This document shows, piece by piece, positions 7,031 to 15,573 of a stretch of 32,300 nt of DNA. The stretch spans positions 1-32,300 of the forward strand of contig WQYX01000049.1 of NCBI GenBank assembly GCA_009781005.1, read 5' to 3'. Made by a program: the position numbers and the translations under genes. How positions within the stretch are numbered: position 1 is the first letter of the stretch; the number at the start of each line of letters is the position of its first letter. The notes under the pieces were generated by a model that had not been told where the DNA came from, ran no database searches, and was given only the letters and a program-made list of their open reading frames with translations. The stretch is from Polyangiaceae bacterium (GTDB lineage: Bacteria > Myxococcota_A > Polyangia > Polyangiales > Polyangiaceae).

Positions 7031-7888
7031 TCACAAGGCCGAGAGAAACGTCCAGGCGGCATCTCGCGCTGAACGCGGAACGTCGTGTCCGTTGCCGCTT
7101 GTCTCGCACCACACCACGCTCGCACTGCAGCCCGCGTAGATGGTGCACCCGTCACTCTCCGACGCCTTCCCGCTGCAGTGATTGGTGTGTAGCCACTGAT
7201 CGCGGCTACCCTGACCCGTGGAGAATGCAACGGATCCGTCGTCGCGATCGTGGTGGATGAAAACGGTCATCGGCACTTCGCACTGGACGTTCTCCGGTCC
7301 TCCGCCGGACAAAGCGACGATCGCGCGCACGGTGCTCGGGCGAACGCAGCCGAGCTGATTTGCGAAGTAGCCGCCCGAGCTCCAACCGAATGCGAACACG
7401 CGCGCTTCGTCGACGCAGAGCGTGCTCTTCATGCGTTCGACGAGCGCGTCGAACAGCGGGAGATCTTCGGTCTTGCCCCAATGCGGCGCGAAATTGTCGG
7501 CCCAGACGCGACGAACGACGGCGTCTGGGTAGACGGCGATCATGGAGTCGGCAAGGGCTTCGCCCTGCGCGATCAGACGGTGGAAGGAGGAGCCGTTGCC
7601 GCCCGAACCGTGGAACATCAAGACGAGCGGGTATGCGCGGCTCGAATCGTAATGTGCGGGCAGCGAGATCTCGTAAGAACGCTGCGCCCCGTCCGCCAAG
7701 ATAGTTGCATGTTGCACGCTCGGCGGAGCCTGCCCGCACCCCGCGCTCGGTCGCACGGCAAGGCGCGCACCGCCGTCGAAGGAGGTTAGCCGCACCGCAG
7801 CCGGCGCATTCGTGAGCGAATCGCAACGGCTGCATGCGCCGAACGCTCCGAACAGAGCAACCATGGCGAGCAAGGCGAGACGGTTCAT
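7031..7888 (-). CDS. Secreted lipoprotein esterase (PHB-depolymerase/feruloyl-esterase-like alpha/beta hydrolase)
   Basis: 285 aa. The signal sequence ends at lipobox FGAC (Cys19). The hydrolase fold shows an oxyanion-hole region LVLMFHGSGGNGSSF, nucleophile elbow FGWSSGGYFANQL (GxSxG), a probable acid in FIHHDRDD and catalytic His in SGNGHDVP. This order fits LpqC/feruloyl-esterase-like enzymes that cleave ester bonds in polyesters or plant polymers; the exact substrate is unknown. Many Cys suggest disulfides in the periplasm or outside. The ATG overlaps the stop of the upstream HExxH gene as ATGA, so translation is probably coupled. It is the last gene of the long minus block. Confidence 0.85.
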   Translation of the reverse strand: MNRLALLAMVALFGAFGACSRCDSLTNAPAAVRLTSFDGGARLAVRPSAGCGQAPPSVQHATILADGAQRSYEISLPAHYDSSRAYPLVLMFHGSGGNGSSFHRLIAQGEALADSMIAVYPDAVVRRVWADNFAPHWGKTEDLPLFDALVERMKSTLCVDEARVFAFGWSSGGYFANQLGCVRPSTVRAIVALSGGGPENVQCEVPMTVFIHHDRDDGSVAFSTGQGSRDQWLHTNHCSGKASESDGCTIYAGCSASVVWCETSGNGHDVPRSARDAAWTFLSAL

Positions 7889-8427
7889 GAGCCACCGAGC
7901 TCAGCGCACACGCTGGCGAGCGCTTCATCGAACCACCGATGGATGGTCTTCGGGAATGGCCACATCCAGCCGTAGTCCGGTCCAACGAAACGGCGAACGA
8001 CGGGCTCGCGGAGCTTTGCGGCGGCATCCACACCGTAGATCTCGGCGGTGGCGCGGATGGTCTCGACATACGCTTCCCATTCGATGCGCGCGCGCCCCCA
8101 GGCAAGAAAGAGCGGCAAGACCGGCACGAGATACGCGAACGCCATCGGGATATCGCCCATGCGCCTTCTCTGGCGCAAATGCACGCGCTCGTGGCGCAAG
8201 AGGATGTAGCGCTCATCGTCGCTCATGGCGTCCCAGTCGTCGGGCACCCAGAGCACGCCGAAGAGCACCGTATGATAATGTGTAAGATACATGCGTTGAC
8301 CGCCGAGCGTCACCGTCACGAGCGCCACGTGGATGGCCTTCTGAAGCACGCTATCGCGTTTCTTCTCGATACGAAAATTCGGAAACTCCGCGCGAATCTC
8401 CTCCAGAAAAGCGTCGGTGCGGTTCAT
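7885..8427 (-). CDS. Predicted HExxH zinc-metalloprotein, unknown family
   Basis: 180 aa. LLRHERVHLRQRRRMGD contains HERVH, a zincin-type HExxH, and a Glu-rich helix about 25 residues later (ARIEWEAYVETIRA) offers a possible third ligand. A hydrophobic segment (IPMAFAYLVPVLPLFLAWG) lies between them. The N-terminus has no signal peptide. I do not recognise the family, and the peptidase activity is inferred only from the motif. It overlaps both neighbours by ATGA (Lhr upstream, esterase downstream), so it is translated as part of that operon. Confidence 0.72.
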   Translation of the reverse strand: MNRTDAFLEEIRAEFPNFRIEKKRDSVLQKAIHVALVTVTLGGQRMYLTHYHTVLFGVLWVPDDWDAMSDDERYILLRHERVHLRQRRRMGDIPMAFAYLVPVLPLFLAWGRARIEWEAYVETIRATAEIYGVDAAAKLREPVVRRFVGPDYGWMWPFPKTIHRWFDEALASVCAELGGS

Positions 8428-11400
8428 GGCTCGCGTCCGGTGGAAGGATATGCACTGTCCGAAAGCCGGACGAGCATGCCCAAGCGCTTTCGAAAACCGC
8501 GCGAGAGCAATGCCGCCGCAAGCGGGCTCTCGAGAGCGGGCACGCCATCGATCGAGCCGAGGAAGATCGCACGATCGTCGACGTGCGCGATCGCAACGAG
8601 CGCGTCAGCGATCACGCCGGCACGGGGTGTCGCGAGCTCGCCCGGCGTCGAGAACGTTGCGAGGTGATGCCCGCCGCGCGCGAGCCACACAATGAGTTCC
8701 CCGTGGGACAAGACGACGCGCGCACCGGCAGCACGTTGCGCCCGCAGGGCGGCCGGCCACGGGAGCAGCGCGCCGTAGGGATTGGCGGGATCGGTGGCAG
8801 AGAGAACGACGAATCGCTCATCCTCGCGTTCTTCGCGTGAGAGTTCACGCAGTCGCTCCGGAGCACCGGGCAGCGCAAATTGGAGCGCACCAGGGCCGGC
8901 CACGAAGTAGCCCCGACGTACGCGCCCCTGATCCTCCATCGCGCGATAAATCTCGTAGAGCGACGCAAACCCTCCAGCGATTGCCTCCGCGTGCGCCACT
9001 TCGCGCAAGACGACGCCATAGCGATCGAGGAGGTTGCGAGCCATTGCGGTGAAGCGCTCCGTAGGCGACGGAGAGATCTCCCAATGCAACCGGCGAAGCG
9101 ACCATCGACCTTCTGCTCCGCGCGGGACAAACCGCGCCATTGTCGGACGTCTTGCCCGACGTGGATTTCGACGTTCCTCCTTTGTTCCCAAGCTTCGAAG
9201 TGGTTCGAACGTGTCGTTGGTGACTTCGCCAGCCCAAACGAGATCCCAGAGCGCAGCGAGCACGTCCGCAGGAAACGCGCCGAGAGCGCGCACGATTTCA
9301 TTGAAGAAGAGCGCACCCCGGCGCGTGAAAAGCTCGCGCAATTTGTCGTGGAGCGGACCGGCCTGGGGTGCATCACTGTCTTCAGGTTCACGCGCGAGCA
9401 ACGGCTCGTGATCGGCGAGATAGAGCGCGACGAGACCGTCGTTCTTGCCGATCGACTCGATGCCGGCCCAGACGACCTCACCGGAGGCAAGGAGCATGTC
9501 GAGATGATGCGGACGATAGCCCGGGATGCGCGCTGGCAAGATCTCCGTTTCGAGCACCGACGCAGGCAACGGGCAACCTTCGAGTTGCATGATCACCTGA
9601 AGGAGATCGATCGCGTGATCGAGCACACCAGCCCCTCGCGGCGTCACGTTCTGCCACGCCATGAGAAAGCGCGCGAACGCGGATGCCGAAGCAGGGACAA
9701 TGGCCTGACGGAGCTTCGCGAGCGTCTTGTGCTTGAGCGCGCGCAAAACTTCCGCATCGCAATATTCGATCACACCCGGAGCGAGATCCGTGCGGTAGGT
9801 GCCTCGAAGGATTTTGCCGCTCGCAACGAGCGGCTCGAGCACGTCGCTGACCACCTCCTCGCCGAGCCCCCAGCGCTTCATGAGATCCTCTGCCGTGAAC
9901 GGACCGTGCGTTTTCGCGTGGCGAAGAACGAGGCTCGCAAGGGCATGATCCACAGGAGCCATGAAGGCATCGGGCACACCGCGATCGATCGCGATGCCGA
10001 GCGCATCGCGGTAGCGCCCCGCGTCCTCGACCGCGATGAATCGATCCTCGTTTGCGATGCGAACAGAAAGGGCCCTGCCTTCGGTCAGAAGAAGCGACAA
10101 CCAATTGGTTGCATCGTCGGGCTCCTCAGCAACCATTTGGTTGCGCGTGAGATCGCCGAGGCGGAGCAGCAGATCGGCGAGCGCGTCGGCGTGGCGAAGC
10201 GGATGACCGAGGAGTTTTCTCTCGTGCTCCAGGATCACGTCGGGATCGAGGAGCCTCCGGATCTCGGCCTCGCCAAGAAGTTCTTTTAGTTGACCGTGAT
10301 CGATCGTGAGCGCGTGGGCTCGGCGCTCGGCCGCGGGCGCGTCCGCGTCGTAGATGAAATTTCCAACGAAGGAGAAGAGCAGCGACGAAGCGAACGGCGA
10401 AGGGAACGGGCGATCCACGGTCACGACGCGGATCTTCTTCGACGCGACACCGCGCAAGATCTCGGTGAGCGCGGGCATGTCGAAGGCGTCCTTCAGGCAC
10501 TCGCGATACGTCTCGAGCAAGATCGGAAACGACGGATATTCACTCGCGACCGCGAGCAGATCGGCCGAGCGCTTTCGCTGCGCCCAGAGCGGCGTGCGCT
10601 TGCCGAACGAACGCCTCGGCAAAAGCAGCGCGCGTGCGGCGGCTTCACGAAAACGAGCAGCGAAGAGCGATGTTCCATTGAGCTCGCGCGTGACGATGTC
10701 GACGATCTCATCGGGCGACGGAAAGAGCACCTCGATCGAAGGCGGCGCAGTGTCAGCGGGGACGCGAAACACGAGGCCGTCGTCCGTGTAGACTACATCG
10801 ATGCCCCCTGAGGTCCCGCCGGAGGCGGGCCGACCTGCGCCGAAGGCGCCGTGAACAGTGCTTGCTTCGCGTAACTTCGCGAGCGCCGCCATCGCCCACG
10901 GCGCATGAACGCGATTGCCGAACGGCGAGAGCACGCAGATGCGCAGATCGCCGAGCTCGTCGGGGACGCGTTCGACGACGATATGGCGGTCGGTGGGGAC
11001 GGCACCCGACGTCTTGATTTGCTCGCGCACGTAGTCGACGAGCGAGGCGGCCGAGTGTGCATCGAGCCGGTGCACGCCCTCGAGCATCGCGCGCGCGTCG
11101 TTCGGTGCGAGGTTCGCGATCTCGCGTGTGAGCTTGCCGATGCGCGTTCCAAACGCAAAGCTTCGACCCGCACGATCACCGTGCCAAAACGGCATCTTTC
11201 CCGGCATGCCCGCGGCGGGCGTCACGATGACTTGATCCCGCGTGATGCGTTCGGTGCGCCACGACGAGGCTCCGAGCAAGAAGATCTCACCTACACGCAG
11301 CTCGAAGACCATCTCCTCGTCGAGCTCGCCAACGCGCCGGCTCACGTGGCTCTTCGATGCGAACGTGAGAGCTGCGTCATCGCCCGCGAGAAAGACGCCG

Positions 11401-12950
11401 TAAAGACCGCGATCCGGGATGGTGCCGCCATTCAGGATCGCTAAGCGCAGCGCGCCGTGCCGCGAATGGATCACGCCACGTTTTCGATCCCACGTGATGC
11501 GCGGGCGAAGGTGCGCGAACTCGTCGGACAGATAGCGACCCGCGAGCATGTCGAGAACACCGTTGAAGCTTTCGCGCGGCAGCTCCGCGAACGGGGCAGC
11601 GCCTCGCACGAGATCCCAGAGCGCTTCAACCTCGGTCTCGATGCCGATCGACACGATGGCCACGATCTGCTGCGCGAGAACGTCGAGCGGATTTCGCGGA
11701 TAGAAAGTTTCTTCGACGTCGTTGCTCTCGATGCCTTGCGCGGCAGCAGCGCACGCGAGGAGATCTTGCGCGTGCTTCGGAACGAGCACGCCGGTAGGCA
11801 CACCGCCAACGTGGTGGCTTGCGCGACCGATGCGTTGGATCCCCGACGCCACCGATGGCGGCGCCTCAACTTGGATGACTTGATCGACGGCGCCCATGTC
11901 GATGCCGAGTTCGAGTGACGACGTTGCGACGATGGCGGGCAAGATCCCAGCTTTGAGACGCTCTTCGATGTCGCGCCGCTTGTCTTTCGCGACGGAACCG
12001 TGATGCGCGAGCGCGATCTCGCTGCCCGCGAGATCGTTCAAACTTGCCGCGAGCCGCTCGGCGAGCCTGCGGCTGTTGACGAAGATCATCGTCGAGCGAG
12101 CCGCACGAATACGCCGCGCGAGGTGCGCGTGGATCTTCGGCCAGATGCTTCGTGTCACGTTCTGTGCGGCTGCGTCGGGCTCAGGCTCGGGCAGCGGCGG
12201 CGGGACTTCGACTGTGATCGAGAGCGTCTTTCTCGAACTGGCATCGACGACCGTAACAGGTCTTGCTCGCCTGCCCTTCACGTCGAAACCGCCAAGCAAG
12301 CGAGCAACTTCGTCGAGTGGCTTCTGTGTCGCCGACAGACCAATGCGCTGAAGACGTCCTCCGCGCAGCGCCTCTAATCTCTCGAGTGACAGAAAAAGAT
12401 GTGCGCCGCGCTTGGTTGCCACCATCTGGTGGATCTCGTCGACGACAACGGTCTCGACAGCGGTGAGGAGCTCCCGCTGACTCGACGTGAGAAGGAGGTA
12501 GAGCGACTCGGGCGTCGTGATGAGGATGTCGGGGGGCGCGCGGCGCATCTTCGTTCGCTCGGCCGCCTTCGTGTCGCCCGTGCGTACAGCCACCGAAACA
12601 TCGCGGAGCGGCAAGTGCGCGCGACATGCGGCTTCGGAGATCCCGGCGAGCGGTGCGCGGAGGTTGTGTTCGACGTCGACGGCAAGCGCCTTCAATGGCG
12701 AGATGTAAAGTACACGCGCTGTCGTTTCCGAAGGGCGGACGAGCCGATCGATCGCCCAGAGGAACGCCGCAAGGGTCTTGCCGGATCCGGTTGGCGCGAA
12801 CAGGAGCGTCGACTCACCGCGAGCGATCGGAGGCCAAGCCTCGATCTGGACGCGCGTTGGCTCACCGAGCGATGCGCGAAACCACGCACGAACGGCCGGA
12901 TGGAAAGTGGCGAGCGGATCGATGGACTCCGTTTTTCGCCGCGAAGCCAA
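8424..12950 (-). CDS. lhr: Lhr-type ATP-dependent helicase, full length
   Basis: 1508 aa, close to the roughly 1,540 aa of E. coli Lhr. Motif I is FAPTGSGKT (about 53-60), then ISPLKALAVD (Ia), TTPESL (Ib), DEIH (II), SATQ (III), TSSLELGIDMG (V) and IQRIGRASHH (VI). Beyond the two RecA domains are the winged-helix and beta-sheet Lhr core (PFGNRVHAPWAMAAL) and the long C-terminal extension with helical/winged domains typical of Lhr. The family translocates 3'-5' on single-stranded DNA and unwinds DNA/RNA and DNA/DNA duplexes in repair. Residues about 698-716 (HGAFGAGRPASGGTSGG) are encoded by a copy of the double-hairpin repeat. Start 12950 lies 3 bases after the stop of the decarboxylase gene; the end overlaps the HExxH gene by 4 bases. 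Confidence 0.93.
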   Translation of the reverse strand: MASRRKTESIDPLATFHPAVRAWFRASLGEPTRVQIEAWPPIARGESTLLFAPTGSGKTLAAFLWAIDRLVRPSETTARVLYISPLKALAVDVEHNLRAPLAGISEAACRAHLPLRDVSVAVRTGDTKAAERTKMRRAPPDILITTPESLYLLLTSSQRELLTAVETVVVDEIHQMVATKRGAHLFLSLERLEALRGGRLQRIGLSATQKPLDEVARLLGGFDVKGRRARPVTVVDASSRKTLSITVEVPPPLPEPEPDAAAQNVTRSIWPKIHAHLARRIRAARSTMIFVNSRRLAERLAASLNDLAGSEIALAHHGSVAKDKRRDIEERLKAGILPAIVATSSLELGIDMGAVDQVIQVEAPPSVASGIQRIGRASHHVGGVPTGVLVPKHAQDLLACAAAAQGIESNDVEETFYPRNPLDVLAQQIVAIVSIGIETEVEALWDLVRGAAPFAELPRESFNGVLDMLAGRYLSDEFAHLRPRITWDRKRGVIHSRHGALRLAILNGGTIPDRGLYGVFLAGDDAALTFASKSHVSRRVGELDEEMVFELRVGEIFLLGASSWRTERITRDQVIVTPAAGMPGKMPFWHGDRAGRSFAFGTRIGKLTREIANLAPNDARAMLEGVHRLDAHSAASLVDYVREQIKTSGAVPTDRHIVVERVPDELGDLRICVLSPFGNRVHAPWAMAALAKLREASTVHGAFGAGRPASGGTSGGIDVVYTDDGLVFRVPADTAPPSIEVLFPSPDEIVDIVTRELNGTSLFAARFREAAARALLLPRRSFGKRTPLWAQRKRSADLLAVASEYPSFPILLETYRECLKDAFDMPALTEILRGVASKKIRVVTVDRPFPSPFASSLLFSFVGNFIYDADAPAAERRAHALTIDHGQLKELLGEAEIRRLLDPDVILEHERKLLGHPLRHADALADLLLRLGDLTRNQMVAEEPDDATNWLSLLLTEGRALSVRIANEDRFIAVEDAGRYRDALGIAIDRGVPDAFMAPVDHALASLVLRHAKTHGPFTAEDLMKRWGLGEEVVSDVLEPLVASGKILRGTYRTDLAPGVIEYCDAEVLRALKHKTLAKLRQAIVPASASAFARFLMAWQNVTPRGAGVLDHAIDLLQVIMQLEGCPLPASVLETEILPARIPGYRPHHLDMLLASGEVVWAGIESIGKNDGLVALYLADHEPLLAREPEDSDAPQAGPLHDKLRELFTRRGALFFNEIVRALGAFPADVLAALWDLVWAGEVTNDTFEPLRSLGTKEERRNPRRARRPTMARFVPRGAEGRWSLRRLHWEISPSPTERFTAMARNLLDRYGVVLREVAHAEAIAGGFASLYEIYRAMEDQGRVRRGYFVAGPGALQFALPGAPERLRELSREEREDERFVVLSATDPANPYGALLPWPAALRAQRAAGARVVLSHGELIVWLARGGHHLATFSTPGELATPRAGVIADALVAIAHVDDRAIFLGSIDGVPALESPLAAALLSRGFRKRLGMLVRLSDSAYPSTGREP
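10804..10851. repeat. GC-rich double-hairpin motif, copy inside lhr
   Basis: CCCCCTGAGGTCCCGCCGG continues with AGGCGGGCCGACC and GCGCCGAAGGCGCCG, nearly the same 48-base motif as at 24583-24630, with a few small differences. It is in frame with lhr, adds about 18 Gly/Ala/Ser-rich residues, and lies just before the conserved stretch DVVYTDDGLVFRVP. Confidence 0.8.
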
Positions 12951-12953
12951 AGA

Positions 12954-14522
12954 TCACCCCGCGAGACAATCCCCGAGAGCGATCTGTTCGTCGAGCATCG
13001 CGAGGATGTCGTCGCGGCTCGTGAGCGGATTTGCGAGCACGGCGCGCAACACCACGACGGGAACATCCGCGCCGTAACGCGTGCCGCGGAGGGTCGTGCG
13101 CGAGATGAAGCTCGCGCCGCCGTCACGCTGCGCCTCCTGCAAACGTTGATTCAACTCGTTGATGGAGTCGTTCCCGTCGCGATCCAAAGAGCGCGCTTGC
13201 ACCCGTTCGCGCAGCGCCTTCGGGATGAAGCGATAGACGACGATATTGAGTTGCGGCTCGGCAAGGAGTTCGAGCTCGGGCCGCGACTCGATCGTGCGCG
13301 CCAAGAACGCCGCCTTCGAGATGCCCTCTTCGACGAGACTCCGGTAACCGTTCCGCCCGATGATGTGCAGTGCACCATGCAAGTAAATCGCCATCGCCGG
13401 GCGCGAACCTTCGAGCGTCCGCCGACCGAGATCTGGCGAGCCTCCACGAACGATGTAGCTTGCATTCGTTTCGATCGCGCGCGCTGTCTCCGGATCACGA
13501 AAGAGCACCGTCCCAATGCCCATCGGCGCGTAGAGCTGCTTGTGCCCGTCGATCGTGACCGAATCCGCACGAGCGATCCCATCGAGAAGACCGCGGTGCT
13601 TCTCCGAGAAGAGCACCGGACCTCCCCACGCCGCGTCCACATGAAAGTAGCAGTGATGCGCCTCGGCGAGATCGGCCATGGGCGACAGCGGATCGACGGC
13701 GCCGGTCTCCGTGGTGCCCGCAACGCCGACGAGCGCGAGGACGAGTGAGCCTTCGCGCTCACATTGCGCGAGTGCTTCTTCGAGGAGCGCAAGGTCGATC
13801 GATCCACCGTGCGTCGTGGGCACCTTGACGAGAGCACTTCGACCGAGGCCGAGCAGATCCACGGCCTTGTCGAGCGAGTAGTGCGCCGCCGATGAAGCGA
13901 CGATGACCGCGCGCTGACAGCCATAAGCTCGCAGCGCTTCCGTCATGCCTTCGACGCGAACGCCAGCGAAATCTCCCTTCGGTCCAAGACGGACGTTTCG
14001 CGCGCACCAGAGCGCGGCAAGATTCGCGAGAGTGCCTCCTGACGCGAGCATTCCGAGCGTGCTCTCCGTGTGTTGGATGTGCGCGTCGTAAAAGGCTTGG
14101 TCCCGTCCGTAGACGAGGCGATGCAGAATGGCGAGCGCTTGCCGCTCGTAAAACGTGAACGCGTTCGAGGTCTCGAGCTTGACGACGTTCTGGTTCAGCG
14201 CCGTCATGATCCGTCCGAGCGGCGCAACGAAGCTTGGCAACGCCGACGTCATGTGCCCCATGAAGTGCGGAGAGTGCACGGGAACCGAGTGCGGAACGAC
14301 GTCGTCAAAAAGGTAACGGAGGTACGCCTCGACCGTGGCGCCGCTCGGCATGTGCGAATCGGCGAAGCGCCGCCCGAGATCGTCGGCGCTATCTGCTTCA
14401 CCAGGGCGTGCCGCGAAGAAGCGGGCGAGACCGTCCATCACGGCTCTCTCGACATCGGGCGACTCGTGCGTCGTCCCGTAGGCAACGAAAAGTGAAAGGA
14501 GCTCGGGCGCGCAGGTCGTCAT
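12954..14522 (-). CDS. panP: PLP-dependent group II decarboxylase, PanP-like (aspartate 1-decarboxylase candidate)
   Basis: 522 aa cytosolic PLP enzyme. Seen: HSPHFMGHMTSALP near 83-96 and MTALNQNVVKLETSNAFT, typical of the PanP branch; HVDAAWGGP (Asp that binds the PLP nitrogen); and TIDGHKQLYAPMGIG with the Schiff-base Lys. PanP, known from Vibrio, makes beta-alanine from aspartate for pantothenate and replaces the pyruvoyl enzyme PanD. A glutamate or aromatic-type decarboxylase is the alternative, and the PanP call rests on remembered sequence similarity. No clear ribosome binding site was seen. lhr starts 3 bases after its stop, so they are probably co-transcribed. The 79-base gap to fmt holds the 14569-14601 repeat. 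Confidence 0.78.
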   Translation of the reverse strand: MTTCAPELLSLFVAYGTTHESPDVERAVMDGLARFFAARPGEADSADDLGRRFADSHMPSGATVEAYLRYLFDDVVPHSVPVHSPHFMGHMTSALPSFVAPLGRIMTALNQNVVKLETSNAFTFYERQALAILHRLVYGRDQAFYDAHIQHTESTLGMLASGGTLANLAALWCARNVRLGPKGDFAGVRVEGMTEALRAYGCQRAVIVASSAAHYSLDKAVDLLGLGRSALVKVPTTHGGSIDLALLEEALAQCEREGSLVLALVGVAGTTETGAVDPLSPMADLAEAHHCYFHVDAAWGGPVLFSEKHRGLLDGIARADSVTIDGHKQLYAPMGIGTVLFRDPETARAIETNASYIVRGGSPDLGRRTLEGSRPAMAIYLHGALHIIGRNGYRSLVEEGISKAAFLARTIESRPELELLAEPQLNIVVYRFIPKALRERVQARSLDRDGNDSINELNQRLQEAQRDGGASFISRTTLRGTRYGADVPVVVLRAVLANPLTSRDDILAMLDEQIALGDCLAG

Positions 14523-14568
14523 CGCGGACGGCGAGGCTTAGGCTGCACGCACACCGCCCGCAATCGAT

Positions 14569-14601
14569 TTGACGCGAGGTCGAGGCGGGGCCGAGGAGCG
14601 G
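14569..14601. repeat. 33-bp half-element directly after the fmt stop
   Basis: The 33 bases, beginning TTGACGCGAGGTCGAGG and ending CCGAGGAGCGG, are identical to 24678-24710. There they form the left arm of a hairpin element. Here the sequence stops exactly one base before the fmt stop codon (14604-14602), and the other arm is absent, so it looks like a truncated copy. Confidence 0.8.
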
Positions 14602-15573
14602 CTACCCAAGGTGATCTCCCTCGGCGACGCCGCGACCCATGAACCACTCGCCCGCGGTAACAGCCTTCTTACCTGCAAGTTGCACGCGAACGAGCTCGAC
14701 ACTGCGTTCGGCACACGCGACGACGACGCGGTTCTTGTCGGCGAACACCACCGTGCCCGGCGCGGGCACGACGGGCGCATTCGGCAGATCGGTGATGCGT
14801 GTAGCATGCACCTTCAACATCTTGCCGCGCGACGAGGTGAACGCGCCCGGCCAAGGCGTCATGCCGCGCACGTGATCATGCACCGCGCGCGCGGACTCGC
14901 AGAAATCGATGCGCCCGTCCTCCTTCTTCAGCATCGGTGCGAGCGTTGCGCGCGATGCATCCTGCGGCGTGGCAGCAAGCTCGCCGGCGACGAACTTCGG
15001 CAGCCCGATGCGCGTTGCCATGGCGCCAAGCACGCCGAGTCGCAGAGACAGGTCGCCCGCCGTCTCGTCCTCGATGATCGGCGTCGAGTGCTGTTCGAGC
15101 ATGTCCCCGGTGTCCATCCCCTCATCCATCTTCATGAGCGTCACGCCGGTCTCGGTTTCACCGCGCACGATGGCCCACGTGATGGGCGCTGCGCCGCGAA
15201 GCTTCGGCAGGAGCGATGCATGCACGTTCACGCAACCAAGACGCGGCGCCGCGAGGACGTCCTTCGGCAAGATGCGCCCGTAAGCGACGACGAGTGCAAC
15301 GTCGACGTCCTGCAGAGAGAGCCACGCAGCAAACTCGCCTGTGCGAAGCTTTTGCGGCTGAACGACCGGGAGCCCAATCTCCATCGCACGGCGCTTGATC
15401 GGAGGTGCAGCCACCTCGAGCCCGCGGCCGGCGGGTTTGTCCGGTTGGCAGACGACGGCGGCGACGTCCGCAACTTCGACGAGCGCATCGAGACACGGCA
15501 CCGCGAACGCAGGTGTGCCGAAGAAGACGGCGCGAAACGATCGGCGTGGCGCGCTTCGGGGCCCGATCGTCAT
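14602..15573 (-). CDS. fmt: Methionyl-tRNA formyltransferase
   Basis: 323 aa. It formylates initiator Met-tRNA with 10-formyl-THF. Seen: FFGTPAFAVPCLDAL near the N-terminus, QPDKPAGRG, VVAYGRILP, and the formyl-transfer signature NVHASLLPKLRGAAPITWAI with GETETGVTLMKMDEGMDTGD. A C-terminal OB-like domain follows (GAFTSSRGKMLKVHATRI). Length fits the family. The ATG overlaps the stop of the upstream lipoprotein gene as ATGA. The usual partner def (peptide deformylase) is not next to it here. The stop abuts the 14569-14601 repeat. Confidence 0.94.
   Translation of the reverse strand: MTIGPRSAPRRSFRAVFFGTPAFAVPCLDALVEVADVAAVVCQPDKPAGRGLEVAAPPIKRRAMEIGLPVVQPQKLRTGEFAAWLSLQDVDVALVVAYGRILPKDVLAAPRLGCVNVHASLLPKLRGAAPITWAIVRGETETGVTLMKMDEGMDTGDMLEQHSTPIIEDETAGDLSLRLGVLGAMATRIGLPKFVAGELAATPQDASRATLAPMLKKEDGRIDFCESARAVHDHVRGMTPWPGAFTSSRGKMLKVHATRITDLPNAPVVPAPGTVVFADKNRVVVACAERSVELVRVQLAGKKAVTAGEWFMGRGVAEGDHLG

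Noticed and set aside
8880..10289. 469-aa plus-strand ORF opposite lhr
   Set aside because: Antisense shadow; the minus strand has a continuous Lhr domain set.
12399..13748. 449-aa plus-strand ORF opposite lhr and the decarboxylase
   Set aside because: Spans the junction of two real minus genes; composition typical of antisense translation.
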